Below are positions 18,214 through 27,600 of a stretch of DNA of 64,000 bases, one piece after another. The position numbers and the translations under genes were made by a program. The notes beneath the pieces were generated by a model, which was given only the letters and a program-made list of their open reading frames with translations, made no database searches and had not been told where the DNA came from. Position 1 is the first letter of the stretch, and each line of letters begins with the position of its first letter. The stretch is taken from contig JAFXZM010000039.1 of the NCBI GenBank assembly GCA_017541275.1, positions 1 to 64,000 on the forward strand. Direction: 5' to 3'. This DNA is from Oscillospiraceae bacterium (GTDB lineage Bacteria > Bacillota > Clostridia > Oscillospirales > Ruminococcaceae).

Positions 18214-18822
18214 ATGAATGTTCTTTCTGCTGAGACGCTCTCTGCCATGTCGGATGAGGCGCTGGTCGCTGTGCTGCATGAGCAGCCGCAGGCGTTCAGC
18301 ATCCTCCTTGACCGCTGCCGTGCCATGGTCGTGCGGCTTGCGAATTCCTGTGCCGCCAACGCTGCGGATGCAGAGGATTATGCGCAGGAGGGTCTGCTCG
18401 GACTCCTTGCCGCCGCGAATTCCTATCAGCAGGAACACGGTGAACATGCTGCCAGCTTTCGCACCTATGCGTTCCGGTGTATCCGGAACCGGATCCGAAA
18501 CGCATCCAGAAAGGATCAGAGCCAGCTCCGTATGACCGGCAGCTCGTTCGATGATCCGGACGATGCGCTCTGCGACAGGCTCTCTGACGACAGCGAAACA
18601 CCGGAACAGGTGTTTCTGCAAAAAGAACGTATTAACGAGCTTTATGCATCGCTGGAGAAAGAGCTTAGCCGGCAGGAGATGGAGGTGCTCTCGGATGCAG
18701 CAGGCGGTTTTTCCTACAGGGAGATCGCTGAACGGCTGCAAATCTCCGAAAAAAGCGTCAGCAACGCGCTTCAGCGCGCCCGACGCAAGCTCCGAGCCGT
18801 CAGGAGCAATGCTGAGCTTTGA
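18214..18822 (+). CDS. Sigma-70 family factor, SigH-like
   Basis: 202 residues. Region 2 is visible as AEDYAQEGLLGLLAAANSY and FRTYAFRCIRNRIRNASRKD (core-binding and -10 recognition). A C-terminal region 4 helix-turn-helix follows: FSYREIAERLQISEKSVSNALQRARRKLR. Length and the lack of regions 1 and 3 fit the SigH/SpoIIAC-like group rather than the housekeeping factor. The start has a GAGGAGG site 6 bases upstream. No anti-sigma partner is adjacent. Target genes cannot be told from this window. Confidence 0.88.
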   Translation: MNVLSAETLSAMSDEALVAVLHEQPQAFSILLDRCRAMVVRLANSCAANAADAEDYAQEGLLGLLAAANSYQQEHGEHAASFRTYAFRCIRNRIRNASRKDQSQLRMTGSSFDDPDDALCDRLSDDSETPEQVFLQKERINELYASLEKELSRQEMEVLSDAAGGFSYREIAERLQISEKSVSNALQRARRKLRAVRSNAEL

Positions 18823-19066
18823 CGGCGGCAGCACTTGCAGAACCTTGTGCGGCTCGTGCAGCCCGACCCCGGCTGCCCCGACTCAGAGGGCGGGTCTCCC
18901 TTCTGACCATTTATCAATGACCCGGCAGCATTTCTTCCAGCGCGTGCGAACTTTTCACCTGCTAACCGCTTTCGCTTCAGGGCTGCGCGCCCGCAGGCGA
19001 TCATGATGCAACAGTGATGGCGTAAATCCGTCGAGGTCCAAATTTCAAGAATCGAGGAAAATCCAC
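18823..19066 (+). other. Gap after sigma-factor gene
   Basis: A hairpin GCAGCC/GGCTGC (around 18861-18880) lacks a T-tract. I find no tRNA fold, promoter consensus or credible small ORF. GAGGAAA at 19054-19060 is the ribosome site of the next gene. Confidence 0.4.
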
Positions 19067-19345
19067 ATGTACGAAGACAGAACCTTAGTATGCAATGAGT
19101 GCGGACAGGAGTTCGTATTCACCGCCGGTGAGCAGGAGTTCTACGCCGAAAAGGGTTTCGCTAATGACCCGAAGAAGTGCAAGGCATGCCGCGACGCAAG
19201 AAAGAACGCCGGTAAGACCGAGCGCGAGTACTTCACCGCGACCTGCGCAAAGTGCGGCCGCGAGGCACAGGTGCCGTTCCGCCCGCGTGAGGATCGCCCT
19301 GTTTATTGCAGCGAGTGCTACGCACAGCTCAAGAACGAGCAGTAA
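19067..19345 (+). CDS. Small double zinc-ribbon protein
   Basis: 92 residues with two Cys4 ribbons: CNECGQEF...CKAC (residues about 9-42) and CAKCGREAQVPFRP...CSEC (about 61-85). The first half matches the probable zinc-ribbon (zf_Tbcl-like) family and the second the CxxC-GxxxxVPF type widespread in Firmicutes. No enzymatic motif is present; nucleic-acid or protein binding is inferred from the fold only. It is followed by its own terminator. Confidence 0.8.
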   Translation: MYEDRTLVCNECGQEFVFTAGEQEFYAEKGFANDPKKCKACRDARKNAGKTEREYFTATCAKCGREAQVPFRPREDRPVYCSECYAQLKNEQ

Positions 19346-19358
19346 TTCCGGTTTACAT

Positions 19359-19389
19359 GGGCGCGGCTTCGGCTGCGCCCTCTTTTATT
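19359..19389 (+). terminator. Terminator after zinc-ribbon gene
   Basis: GGGCGCGGC (19359-19367), TTCG tetraloop, GCTGCGCCC (19372-19380), then TCTTTTATT. Confidence 0.85.
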
Positions 19390-19407
19390 CCCGAAAGGAG
19401 CTTTACC

Positions 19408-19605
19408 ATGGAAATCACAAAGAATTCGGTCATCGGCGATATTCTCGACGCCGATCCGTCAACTGCGCCTTATTTTCTTGAAATGGGGATGCACTGCCTC
19501 GGCTGCCCGGCCTCCCGCGGCGAAACGCTGGAGGAAGCATGCGCTGTTCACGGTGTCAGCGCGGACGAGCTTGTCGAGAAGCTGAATGCCCACTTGGCAC
19601 AGTAA
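19408..19605 (+). CDS. DUF1858 domain protein
   Basis: 65 residues: MEITKNSVIGDILDADPSTA, then FLEMGMHCLGCPASRGETLEEAC and a short helical end. The HCLGCPAS motif with two cysteines is the hallmark of DUF1858, a small domain also found at the N-terminus of ScdA/YtfE-like and hybrid-cluster-associated proteins. A redox or metal role is plausible but unproven. AAAGGAG lies 7-8 bases before ATG 19408, and a terminator follows. Confidence 0.85.
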   Translation: MEITKNSVIGDILDADPSTAPYFLEMGMHCLGCPASRGETLEEACAVHGVSADELVEKLNAHLAQ

Positions 19606-19611
19606 GCACTG

Positions 19612-19642
19612 CGCCGCCGGGAGGTCTCGGCGGCGTTTCTTT
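19612..19642 (+). terminator. Terminator after DUF1858 gene
   Basis: CGCCGCCG (19612-19619) pairs with CGGCGGCG (19628-19635), then TTTCTTT. Confidence 0.85.
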
Positions 19643-19670
19643 GTTATCATATATATAAAGGAGACAACCC

Positions 19671-20840
19671 ATGAACCGCAAGGAACTCAGCGAAATCCGC
19701 AATCATTTTAATCCCGAAGCAAAGTACTTTACATTGGAGCGCGTGCTGACGGCTTTTGTTGACAGTCAGCGCACTGTCCGCGGCGTTTGCCTGCGCGAAG
19801 CGGCGCGCATACCCTCCGCAGAGAGCCAGATTCTCTATGATACGATCAAAAAGGTGCTGAATGTCAATCTCGGAAAGCAGAGCACCGAGCTGCCCTTCCG
19901 CGAGCATGCTTATTCGGAGGACGGTGCCCAGACACAGCTTTCTTCGCTTGTCAATTCGGAGCTGAAGCAGGAGGATCTGAACCTCGCTTTTCTCGGAAAG
20001 CTCGCAGAAACGGTCGATTCCGATGCGCCGTATGCGGTGCTGACGGCATACTGCACCTATGCGCCGCCGAAAAAGACGAAAATGGATGAGCTTGATGAAG
20101 AATTCTCCGATCAGACCTTCCGCTATATTGTCGCGGCAATGTGCCCGGTTGCGAAAACTGAGGGCACGCTTGTCTATGACAAGTCTGATGACGAGATTTT
20201 GCGGCAGGAAAATCCCAATGCGGTCATCAGCAAGGCGCCCTCGGACGGCTTCTTCTTCCCGGTGTTTTCCGACCGCGCAACGGATGTCCACCATGTTCTC
20301 TACTACACCAAAACACCCAATACACCGAACGAAAACCTCGTAGATTCGTTCTTTGAATGCGATGTGGAAACGACCGTTGAGGAGGATCGCGCCGACATGA
20401 AGCAGGTGCTCGGCACACTGCTCGGCGATGATCTGACCTACGAAACCGTCACAACGGTCAATGAGAAGCTGAACGAGATCGTCGCAAAAAATAAAACGGA
20501 TGATGCCCCGACCGAGGTGACCGGGCGTCTGCTGCGCCGGATGCTCTCGGAGGCCGGCGTGCCGGAGGAAAAGCTCGAAAATACGGAAAAAGTGTTCTCC
20601 GAGACCGTTGAGACTTCTCTGAAGCCGGAGCGGCTTGTGCAGCCGAAAACCGTCATTAAAACGCCGGAAATCGTCGTCAGCGTGAAAAATGAGGCGAAAA
20701 ATAAAATTCGCCTCGATAAGATTAACGGCCGTCACTGCATGGTCATCGAGCTCGACGATGCGATGATCGAAGTCAACGGCTATGACCTGAAGGTGCCGGG
20801 CGTGCTCGACCCGGACAGCGAAACGCCGTGGGCTGAATAA
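19671..20840 (+). CDS. DUF4317 family protein
   Basis: 389 residues. The start MNRKELSEIRNHFNPEAKYF and the internal PSDGFFFPVFSDRATD block agree with DUF4317, a family of about 390 residues confined mainly to Clostridia. No signal peptide, membrane helix or known catalytic motif is seen. It is acidic and predicted cytoplasmic. AAAGGAG precedes the ATG by 6 bases. A recombinase gene follows 39 bases later. Function unknown. Confidence 0.8.
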   Translation: MNRKELSEIRNHFNPEAKYFTLERVLTAFVDSQRTVRGVCLREAARIPSAESQILYDTIKKVLNVNLGKQSTELPFREHAYSEDGAQTQLSSLVNSELKQEDLNLAFLGKLAETVDSDAPYAVLTAYCTYAPPKKTKMDELDEEFSDQTFRYIVAAMCPVAKTEGTLVYDKSDDEILRQENPNAVISKAPSDGFFFPVFSDRATDVHHVLYYTKTPNTPNENLVDSFFECDVETTVEEDRADMKQVLGTLLGDDLTYETVTTVNEKLNEIVAKNKTDDAPTEVTGRLLRRMLSEAGVPEEKLENTEKVFSETVETSLKPERLVQPKTVIKTPEIVVSVKNEAKNKIRLDKINGRHCMVIELDDAMIEVNGYDLKVPGVLDPDSETPWAE

Positions 20841-20879
20841 TCCGCAGACCCCGTGCAGCTTGGAAAGGATGCGTGAAGC

Positions 20880-21860
20880 ATGGAGATCGACCGCAGTCAG
20901 AATCCGATGTTTCTGAACGATTACCTGACCTATCTTGATGTCATCCGCGGCAAGGCAAAGCGAACCGTGGTTGAATATTACAACGATATCGCGATGTTCC
21001 TGCGGTGGCTGTCCTGCATTACGCGGCGCAGACCCGTTTCGGAGGCCGCAGAGGTGCAGCTTACCGACATCACCGAGGCCGAGCTGAAGCAGGTCAATGT
21101 GTCCGTGCTCTACGATTATATCCGCTATCTGCGCGATACCAGAGGCAATACGCCGCGTTCGGTCTCGCGCAGGATGAGCGCGGTGCGCAGTCTGTTCAAA
21201 TATCTGACGAAGACAAAGGGCATTCTGAACGCGGACCCCTGTCAGAACCTCGAGCTGCCGACCGTGAAGAAAAACCTCCCGCGTTTCCTGACGCTGGAGG
21301 AAAGTGAGCGGATGCTCAAAAGCGCCGAACGAATGCCGGAGCACGAAATGCTGCGTGATTACTGCATCGTGACGCTCTTTCTGAACTGCGGCTTCCGTCT
21401 GGCGGAGCTGGTCGGGATGAATGTCGGCGATGTGGATTTCTATAACCGGCAGATTCGCGTGCTGGGCAAGGGCAGCAAGGAGCGCATCGTCTATCTGAAT
21501 GATGCCTGTCTGGCGGCAATTCAGGACTATCTGCAATCGCGCGAAAACCCGCCGCAGGAGCCGAATGCACTGTTCCTCAGCCGAAATCACCGGCGCATCA
21601 GCCGCCGCAGAGTGCAGCAGATCGTCGAGAACACGCTGACTGCCTCCGGTCTTGCCGGGCGCGGCCTCTCGACGCATAAGCTCCGGCATACTGCCGCAAC
21701 GCTGATGTATCAGCACGGGCATGTCGATACGCTGACACTCAAGGAGATTTTGGGGCATCAGTCGATCGCTACGACCGAAATCTACACGCATCTTTCCAGC
21801 GAGCAGCGGCAGGCTGCGATCGACAGCAATCCGCTTGCAGGAGAGCATCGGAAAAAGTAA
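20880..21860 (+). CDS. Tyrosine recombinase, XerC/XerD-like
   Basis: 326 residues. An N-terminal SAM-like core-binding domain (NPMFLNDYLTYLDVIRGKA...) is followed by a catalytic domain with Arg in CGFRLAELVGMN, Lys in LGKGSKERIVYL, HKLRHTAATLM, GHQSIATTEIYTH and the nucleophile Tyr in that last motif. Length and spacing fit chromosomal Xer recombinases that resolve dimers at dif, although many Clostridia carry several Xer-like genes. No phage or transposon genes adjoin it, which argues for a housekeeping role. AAAGGATG precedes the ATG. Confidence 0.85.
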   Translation: MEIDRSQNPMFLNDYLTYLDVIRGKAKRTVVEYYNDIAMFLRWLSCITRRRPVSEAAEVQLTDITEAELKQVNVSVLYDYIRYLRDTRGNTPRSVSRRMSAVRSLFKYLTKTKGILNADPCQNLELPTVKKNLPRFLTLEESERMLKSAERMPEHEMLRDYCIVTLFLNCGFRLAELVGMNVGDVDFYNRQIRVLGKGSKERIVYLNDACLAAIQDYLQSRENPPQEPNALFLSRNHRRISRRRVQQIVENTLTASGLAGRGLSTHKLRHTAATLMYQHGHVDTLTLKEILGHQSIATTEIYTHLSSEQRQAAIDSNPLAGEHRKK

Positions 21861-21872
21861 CGGAGGATTCTC

Positions 21873-22262
21873 ATGGAAAAACGTGAAATCATGGCGGTGA
21901 TTCTTGCCGTCCTCAGCATTTGTATCGCAATCGCGCTTGTGAAAATGGTGCGCGGCGATGCTCCGGAGGAGAGCTCGTTTGATATGCCCGCTGTCAGCGA
22001 TGCGGTTTTGACAACCAAGACCGATTACTGGGATTATCTGCGCGATCAGCAGACCACGACCACAGAGACAACGGAAGTTACGGAGGTCTCTGCGGATGAA
22101 ACCGGCGATGTGACAGGCGATGTAACCGGTGATGTGACAGGCGATACCGCAGATTCTGAGCTTACAACGGTCAGCCAGAAGGAAACTGAGGAAACAACCG
22201 CGACTGTCTCGACTGAGGATGACGCGATCCCCGGCTTTACGATTCAGGCCTCGCCGCGCTGA
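21873..22262 (+). CDS. Small membrane-anchored Thr-rich protein, unknown
   Basis: 129 residues. One N-terminal transmembrane helix (IMAVILAVLSICIAIALVKMV) is followed by a low-complexity Thr/Glu/Asp-rich extracellular tail with a GDVT-GDVT-GDVT-GDT tetrapeptide repeat (12-bp DNA repeat near 22102-22150). No family is recognised. CGGAGG precedes the ATG. It is packed between the recombinase (12 bases) and ymdB (21 bases), so is probably co-transcribed. Confidence 0.7.
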   Translation: MEKREIMAVILAVLSICIAIALVKMVRGDAPEESSFDMPAVSDAVLTTKTDYWDYLRDQQTTTTETTEVTEVSADETGDVTGDVTGDVTGDTADSELTTVSQKETEETTATVSTEDDAIPGFTIQASPR

Positions 22263-22283
22263 CAGGAAAGTGAGGCGAGAGCG

Positions 22284-23063
22284 ATGAAACTGCTGATGTT
22301 CGGGGATGTGGTCGGCGATGCCGGTACACAGTCCTTCCGGAAGCATGCGCCGCGCCTGAAGCGGGAATACGGCGCGGAGCTGGTGATCGTCAACGGGGAG
22401 AACTCCGCTGCGGGAAACGGCATTACGGAGCAGTCTGCACAGCAGCTTTTTGCCGGCGGTGCGGATGTCATTACGACCGGAAACCACTGCTTCCGGCGGC
22501 GCTGTGACCGCATCTTTTCCGACCCGCGTATTCTGCGCCCTGCCAATTACCCCGGCGATGCACCCGGCAGCGGGCTGTATGTGCTGGACTGCGGGCGCTT
22601 TTCACTCGCGGTCATCAACCTCATGGGCACGGCCTTTATGACGCCGCTGGACAATCCGTTTTCGGTGATCGACTCGCTGCTCGAAACGGTTGATACGCCG
22701 AATATTCTGGTCGATTTTCATGCAGAGGCGACCGCGGAGAAGCGTGCAATGGGCTGGTATCTCTCCGGGCGGGTCTCCGCCGTGATCGGCACGCATACGC
22801 ATGTGCAGACCGCCGATGAGGAGATTCTTGACGGGAAAACCGGCTATCTCACCGATGTCGGCATGAACGGCGGCGAGCGCTCGGTATTGGGCGTGCAGGT
22901 CGCGCAGGCGGTCGAGAAGCAGCGCTTTCACAGGCCCGTTCAGTTTCAGGAGGCCGGTGCGCCCTGCCTCATAAATGCGGTCTGTCTGGAAATCGACACC
23001 AAATCCGGCATATGTACCAAAATTGATAGAGTTTTTGCACGAGAATCAACAATTATTTTGTGA
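22284..23063 (+). CDS. ymdB: YmdB-family metallophosphoesterase
   Basis: 259 residues. All dimetal ligands of YmdB (2',3'-cyclic nucleotide phosphodiesterase-type) can be placed: FGDVVGDAG (Asp), VNGENSAAG (Glu/Asn), TTGNHCF (Asn/His), DFHAEATAEK (His) and GTHTHVQTADE (two His). In B. subtilis YmdB controls biofilm/motility bistability and sits next to spoVS, exactly as here. A GTGAGG site precedes the ATG. Confidence 0.93.
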   Translation: MKLLMFGDVVGDAGTQSFRKHAPRLKREYGAELVIVNGENSAAGNGITEQSAQQLFAGGADVITTGNHCFRRRCDRIFSDPRILRPANYPGDAPGSGLYVLDCGRFSLAVINLMGTAFMTPLDNPFSVIDSLLETVDTPNILVDFHAEATAEKRAMGWYLSGRVSAVIGTHTHVQTADEEILDGKTGYLTDVGMNGGERSVLGVQVAQAVEKQRFHRPVQFQEAGAPCLINAVCLEIDTKSGICTKIDRVFARESTIIL

Positions 23064-23067
23064 ATAC

Positions 23068-23096
23068 TTGACTTTTTTCGTGGAATGTATTATACT
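23068..23096 (+). promoter_or_regulatory. Promoter of spoVS
   Basis: TTGACT (23068-23073), 17-base spacer, TATACT (23091-23096), about 75 bases before the spoVS start. Confidence 0.7.
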
Positions 23097-23172
23097 AAAG
23101 ATGCAGTACAATGCATCACCCCAAAACCGTATCAACATGATTCCATTTTTTTGATCTAAGGAGGACACCCCA

Positions 23173-23433
23173 ATGGAAGTATTAAAGGTATCATCTCATT
23201 CCACACCGAATTCCGTGGCCGGTGCGATTGCCGGCGTCATCCGTGAACAGCGCGTCGTAGAGGTTCAGGCAGTCGGCGCAGGCGCTGCGAATCAGGCCAT
23301 CAAGTCAATTGCGATTGCACGCGGCTATCTTGCTCCGATCGGTATTGATCTGGTCTGTATCCCGGCCTTTGCCAGCATTGAGATCGACGGCGAAGAACGT
23401 ACTGCAATGAAGCTCATTTGTGAGCCTCGCTGA
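23173..23433 (+). CDS. spoVS: Stage V sporulation protein S homologue
   Basis: 86 residues, nearly the exact length of B. subtilis SpoVS. The sequence MEVLKVSSHSTPNSVAGAIA, then VQAVGAGAANQAIKSIAIARGYL, is highly characteristic of this Alba-like fold. In Bacillus it affects septation and spore coat assembly; homologues also occur in non-sporulating bacteria, so its presence does not prove spore formation. GGAGG lies 7 bases before the ATG. Confidence 0.95.
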   Translation: MEVLKVSSHSTPNSVAGAIAGVIREQRVVEVQAVGAGAANQAIKSIAIARGYLAPIGIDLVCIPAFASIEIDGEERTAMKLICEPR

Positions 23434-23450
23434 TTAGATTTCTGACAAAA

Positions 23451-23486
23451 AGCGCCGCACTCCCCCATATCAGGGAGTGCGGCGCT
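23451..23486. terminator. Strong hairpin after spoVS
   Basis: AGCGCCGCACTCCC (23451-23464) pairs perfectly with GGGAGTGCGGCGCT (23473-23486). Five A precede it, so the T-tract lies on the minus strand; on the plus strand only CAGTCTGTT follows. It probably ends spoVS transcripts mainly by its 14-bp stem. Confidence 0.7.
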
Positions 23487-23650
23487 CAGTCTGTTGAAAA
23501 AGGTATCGATGCGCGATGATCCGGAATGGGGACATTGTTCCCAGACCCCAGTATGAAATAAAAAGAACGTATCAGCATATTTTTTACATATATTGAGATT
23601 CTTAATGGCCAGTAGCCCTTAAGCGGGGTTTGGCGCGGAGCCACATTAGA
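23485..23650 (+). repeat. MITE-like intergenic element, copy A (degraded)
   Basis: Begins CTCAGTCTGTTGAAAAAGG-TATC followed by GATGCGCGATGAT and AATGGGGAC. Its later part (CTTAATGGCCAGTAGCCCTTAAG, then GCGGGGTTTGGCGCGGAG) matches copy C at 55155-55379. The right terminal inverted repeat seen in copies B and C is missing. No gene lies in it. Confidence 0.7.
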
Positions 23651-23730
23651 AATCCTCTATTCTCAGAACAAAATGGCGATGAGGGCTTTTTGAATATCAT
23701 AAGGGACTTGTCAGAATCGGATGCTTTTAC

Positions 23731-23770
23731 AAAAAAACGCCTGCCTCCGCGGAATATCCGGAGACAGACG
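23731..23770 (-). terminator. Terminator of rhomboid gene
   Basis: On the minus strand CTGtCTCCG pairs with CGGAGgCAG (23741-23749 with 23759-23767), followed by seven T (23731-23737). It sits 10 bases after the gene's stop. Confidence 0.8.
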
Positions 23771-23779
23771 CAGAAACGC

Positions 23780-24373
23780 TCAGTTCTCCTGCTCGTCCTT
23801 GGGCTTGGTGATCGCCCAGCCGAACAGCGTACCGCAGATGCCGCCGGCGATATGTCCCATCTGGGAGATATTGTCGTGCGGATTTCTGATGCCGGAGATG
23901 ATCTCGCCGCTGAGGAAGATCAGTGCAACAAGGATCAGTGTGACCGGGATTTTCCCTCTGCGGAAATTTGCGAAAGAGCTCAGGAGAATCAGCATGAAGG
24001 CGATGCCGCTTGCGCCCAGCAACGCTACGCGCGGGAAGAAGATCACCTGAATCAGGCCGGTTACAAAAGCGGTCACTGCCATCATCTTCATCAGCGGCTT
24101 TGAGCCGTATTTTTCTTCCAGCATCGGCCCGACCAGCAGAATTACGGTGAAATTGTTGATAAAATGCGCATAGTTCGCGTGTCCCAGCACATAGCTGAAC
24201 GACCGGAACCACTGCATCGGGCTGTAAAATTTGGTGCGATAGACCGAGAACAGATAGCGGTTTGTCCAGCCGTTCGTGATGTAGTTCAGAACCAGCGTAC
24301 ACAGCGCCAGCAGAGAATAGGTCAGAATTACCGGAGCATTGTATTGAAATTTACCGAGCAGTTTTTTGAGCAT
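23780..24373 (-). CDS. Rhomboid-family intramembrane serine protease
   Basis: 197 residues with about six transmembrane helices. Key rhomboid features are present: HANYAHFINN (oxyanion Asn and His), the catalytic serine in LLGASGIAFML, and the catalytic histidine in MGHIAGGICGTLFGW. Rhomboids cleave membrane proteins within the bilayer; the substrate is unknown. The start at 24371-24373 has GGAGG upstream; an in-frame extension to 24427 lacks a ribosome site. It is expressed from a promoter that is part of a repeated intergenic module. Confidence 0.88.
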   Translation of the reverse strand: MLKKLLGKFQYNAPVILTYSLLALCTLVLNYITNGWTNRYLFSVYRTKFYSPMQWFRSFSYVLGHANYAHFINNFTVILLVGPMLEEKYGSKPLMKMMAVTAFVTGLIQVIFFPRVALLGASGIAFMLILLSSFANFRRGKIPVTLILVALIFLSGEIISGIRNPHDNISQMGHIAGGICGTLFGWAITKPKDEQEN

Positions 24374-24430
24374 TGCTGCCTCCCTCCTTTCATATGCAGG
24401 CTGCGGCACTGCATTGCCGCGGCTCATCTC

Positions 24431-24620
24431 TATTATAGCATATTATTTGAAAAAGTGCAATGGGAACAGAAGAATATAATTACCGGTTACGCTTCATGGG
24501 AGCAAAACCGGAGGCCGGCACTGCCGGCTTATAGCATATTCTATGAAAAAGTGCAATGGGGAATACGAGAAAAAGCGACAGGAATGACAGCATGGGGGCA
24601 AAATCGGCGCCCGGCACTGC
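24431..24620 (-). repeat. Promoter-bearing repeat module, two tandem copies
   Basis: Read on the minus strand, 24431-24531 is almost identical over about 95 bases to 55380-55476: GCCGGCAGTGCCGGC palindrome, CCTCCGGTTTTGCTCCCATG, CGTAACCGGTAATTATATTC, then the TTGCAC-N17-TATAAT promoter. A second, diverged copy lies at 24528-24620 with TTGCAC (24551-24556) but a decayed -10 (TATAAG). Together they fill the gap between the rhomboid gene and the large coiled-coil gene. Confidence 0.8.
24432..24460 (-). promoter_or_regulatory. Promoter of rhomboid gene
   Basis: TTGCAC (24455-24460, minus strand), 17-base spacer ending TATGC, and TATAAT (24432-24437). The TGC before TATAAT gives an extended -10. 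Confidence 0.8.
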
Positions 24621-24663
24621 CTTGCGGTCAGTGTCAGGCGCATATGTCTATACGCAGAGGATA

Positions 24664-27600
24664 TTACTTCTTCTCAAATTTATTTGATTTGGATTCTTTC
24701 ACTGCATCCTTCTTCGTCTTTGCATTGAGCTGAGGCTTGGATTTTTCTTTGGATTTTGATTTTTCCTTTGATTTGTCTTTTGTTTTCTTTTTAGTGACTT
24801 CCACGAAATTCTCCTTCGCCTTGAGGGGATGTGCGGTATAGGACTTCGTAATCTCGGCCGGATTTGCCATAAAGTCCAGCAGCTTGTCGTCATCCAGAGA
24901 ATCTACCAGAGACTGGAAAATAGGGTCATGCGTCATCGTGATGACCTGATCGGTGTGTGCTTTCATGTTGGCTTTCATGCCCAGCACGGGAAGTGCATTT
25001 GTGAAACTGCCGAGGTGCAGCAAATAATCCTCCGCATCGGGATTCATATAGTCTGCGCCGTGTGTCAGGACATGGTGTATCATGATTTTCGCTGCAGCCA
25101 TTCTCTTCGTAGCCTTCTTTACGCCCTCTTCAGAGCTCATTTCTGAAAGTACGGAACGGCGGGCTTCGTTTGCCTCTCTTGTGATCTGTTCGGTAACTTT
25201 TACATCCTCAGGGTTCGATTCAGAATAGCCCGGAAGCATTCCGCCATGACCGATTGTGATTTTCTGGTATTGGAAATTATTGATGTTAAGCTGTTCCTTT
25301 TTCCTGCTCTTAGCAGCTTCAAGCTGGGAAACTCTTTCATTTGTATATTCGTCAATCAACGGTGCGAGTTCATCGAATTGCAGCACAGAGTTGATTCGTC
25401 TGAAGGTCTTGGTTTTAATCGTGGGAATTGCCTTGCCGTCTTTCATGCTGCCGTCTTTTTCCTTGCGCTTTTTGTATTTGGCAGCGCACTGCTTGTAGAC
25501 ATCATTGCACTTGCTGACCTCCTGAAGTGCCTTTTTCTTGAGATCGGAGGATACATTGGGTGTGCTCTCAAGCTGTGCAGCAGTTTGCAGCGCGATCGCC
25601 AGCTTGCCCATGGCTGTTACGGTCTCGTCATAGGCACGGCTGCCGTTCCATACGCCCTTCTTTGCGTTCTTTGCTGCCGTTGCATAAGCCTGCGCACTGT
25701 TCAAAAGGATACTGGATGTGATTCTGCCGACCTCGTTCTCTGATGCATCGCGTTTCTTTTGCAGCGAATTCCGCTCATTGGTGATTGCTTTGCTCTTTTT
25801 CTCAATATCAATGTTGCTGACGGGAGCCTGCTCCTCCTTTTTCGCAGAAGCTTTCATCTTTTCTGCGACGGCCGGATTAACCCTTTCCGCAAGAGCCAGA
25901 TTGATCTTTGCCACAAGGGTCGGCTTCTTCTCTTCCGCAGGCGCCTGCTCGACCTTCGGCTTCGGTGCATTTTCGATCTTTTGCAGCTCTTTTTCCTCTG
26001 CTTCGAGCTTGATCTCTTCTGCATTGATCTGCTTCAGTTCTTTCGTCAGCTTGGTATATTGTTCGGCGCTGCGCTTTATGCCGAACTTTTCAGCAAGCTC
26101 AAGCAAGCACTTGTCATAGGTTGCTTTTCTGATGTCCTCTGCACTGTTCTTCTGCTCAGGCTGCTTGGGTTCCTCGTTTACAGGCTGCTTGGGTTCCTCG
26201 TTTACAGGCTGCTTGGGTTCTTCGTTTACAGGCTGCTTGGGTTCTTCGTTTACAGGTTGTTTGATTTCTTCCTTCTCAGGCTCATTCTGCTTGATTTCTT
26301 CCTTCTGCTCAGGCTCCTTGATTTCTTCTTCCTTCTTGGGCTCTTCGCGGTATGCAGAAGCGCTCTTGTTCAGGCCGACGCTGCTGAAGAGCTCATCCGA
26401 GAACAGCAGATTCTCAACAGGCGGGTTCTTGATTATTTCGACACGCTCGTCGAGGTCTGCATTTCTTGCGATGAATTTGTCGATTTCACTCTGACTAAAG
26501 GTGTTCAGGCCGTGGAGTTTGCGCTTCTTCATGCTTTCGATCTTATCAGCCACGAACTTTTTGTTGATCGCATCAATTTCTTCCTGCGTGATGCCCTCGC
26601 TGAGCATATCATTCTCACGCTTCAGTCTGTTCTGTGCATATTCCTGCTTGTATGCTTCAAGCTGATCCTTTGCCTTCTGCGCTTTTTCGAGGATCGGTTT
26701 TTCTGTTGCTTCCTTCAGCTTTTGCTGATACCATTCGTTTTCTTCTGCGATCTCTATGGTTTCCTGCTCCATATACTGCTGGCTGAACTGGCTGTGCTTC
26801 AGTCTGTTCTTGGCGAGCAGGTCGGGGTTCGGTACGAGCTTGCCGTTTTCTGCACTTGCGAGCTTGGTTTCCCATTCGGCTGCATCATCTTTGCTTACAG
26901 TCTTGTCGGCACCGTAGATATTGAAGCCGCCGTAAACAAACTTCTGGACGTAGTTGCAGTGCAGAAGCTCAAGTGCATCGCTGCCCTTTTCGCAGCTATC
27001 AATGATTCTGCTCAGATAATTCCGCTCAAATATGACGTTTTTGGGTCTTCTGAGCTCTGACATATCAAACTTCGCCTGCGTGGAGTTCGATGATTCGAAG
27101 TACACAGGGTCGGCGTGGCCGCATTCGGTGAGGTATTGCTGCATGAGCTTCATTTTCTCACGATTGCTCATATGCGAATACTTATTCTGATCGAGGAATG
27201 TGTTTTCCATATCGGTCAGATTCTGGAAAATCTCCTCGCGGCGGATTCTCCGGCTTTCATACTTGGCGATCTTCTCAGCGTGCTCATCCTCAATCTCCTG
27301 CAGCTTTGAAGCATGTTCCTCGATGTCCTTCTCTGCATAGAATACGTTTTTCTCGGCACTCGCGATCCTGAAGTCCTCGCGCTCTCTTTCGGAGAGATGT
27401 CCCTTAATCAGCTCTTCCCTGCGAAGCTCTCTGATCTTCTCTTCCTCCATCGGCGCTTTTTCGTCAGAAACAGCGCTTGCTTCGGAAACGATCTCCTCAT
27501 TTGCAGCATCTTTCTGCTCTGCTTTGGGAGGCTCGTTATCGTGCTCCTTCTGAAGCTCGCTCTGCTTAGAGGCGGCCTCTGTCTTTTCAGGCTCGGCAGG

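Noticed and set aside
18823..19066. tRNA or small RNA gene after the sigma factor
   Set aside because: No cloverleaf, T-loop consensus or promoter could be found.
20880..21860. Integrase of a mobile island
   Set aside because: No att repeats, phage genes or tRNA target nearby; neighbours are conserved housekeeping genes, so a Xer role is more likely.
19647..22487. 946-codon open frame on the minus strand
   Set aside because: It is antisense to DUF4317, the recombinase and ymdB, has no ribosome site and a His/Arg/Cys-rich composition typical of GC-biased shadow frames.
26160..26265. CRISPR-like array
   Set aside because: The 24-base units are contiguous without spacers and lie in frame within a coding sequence.
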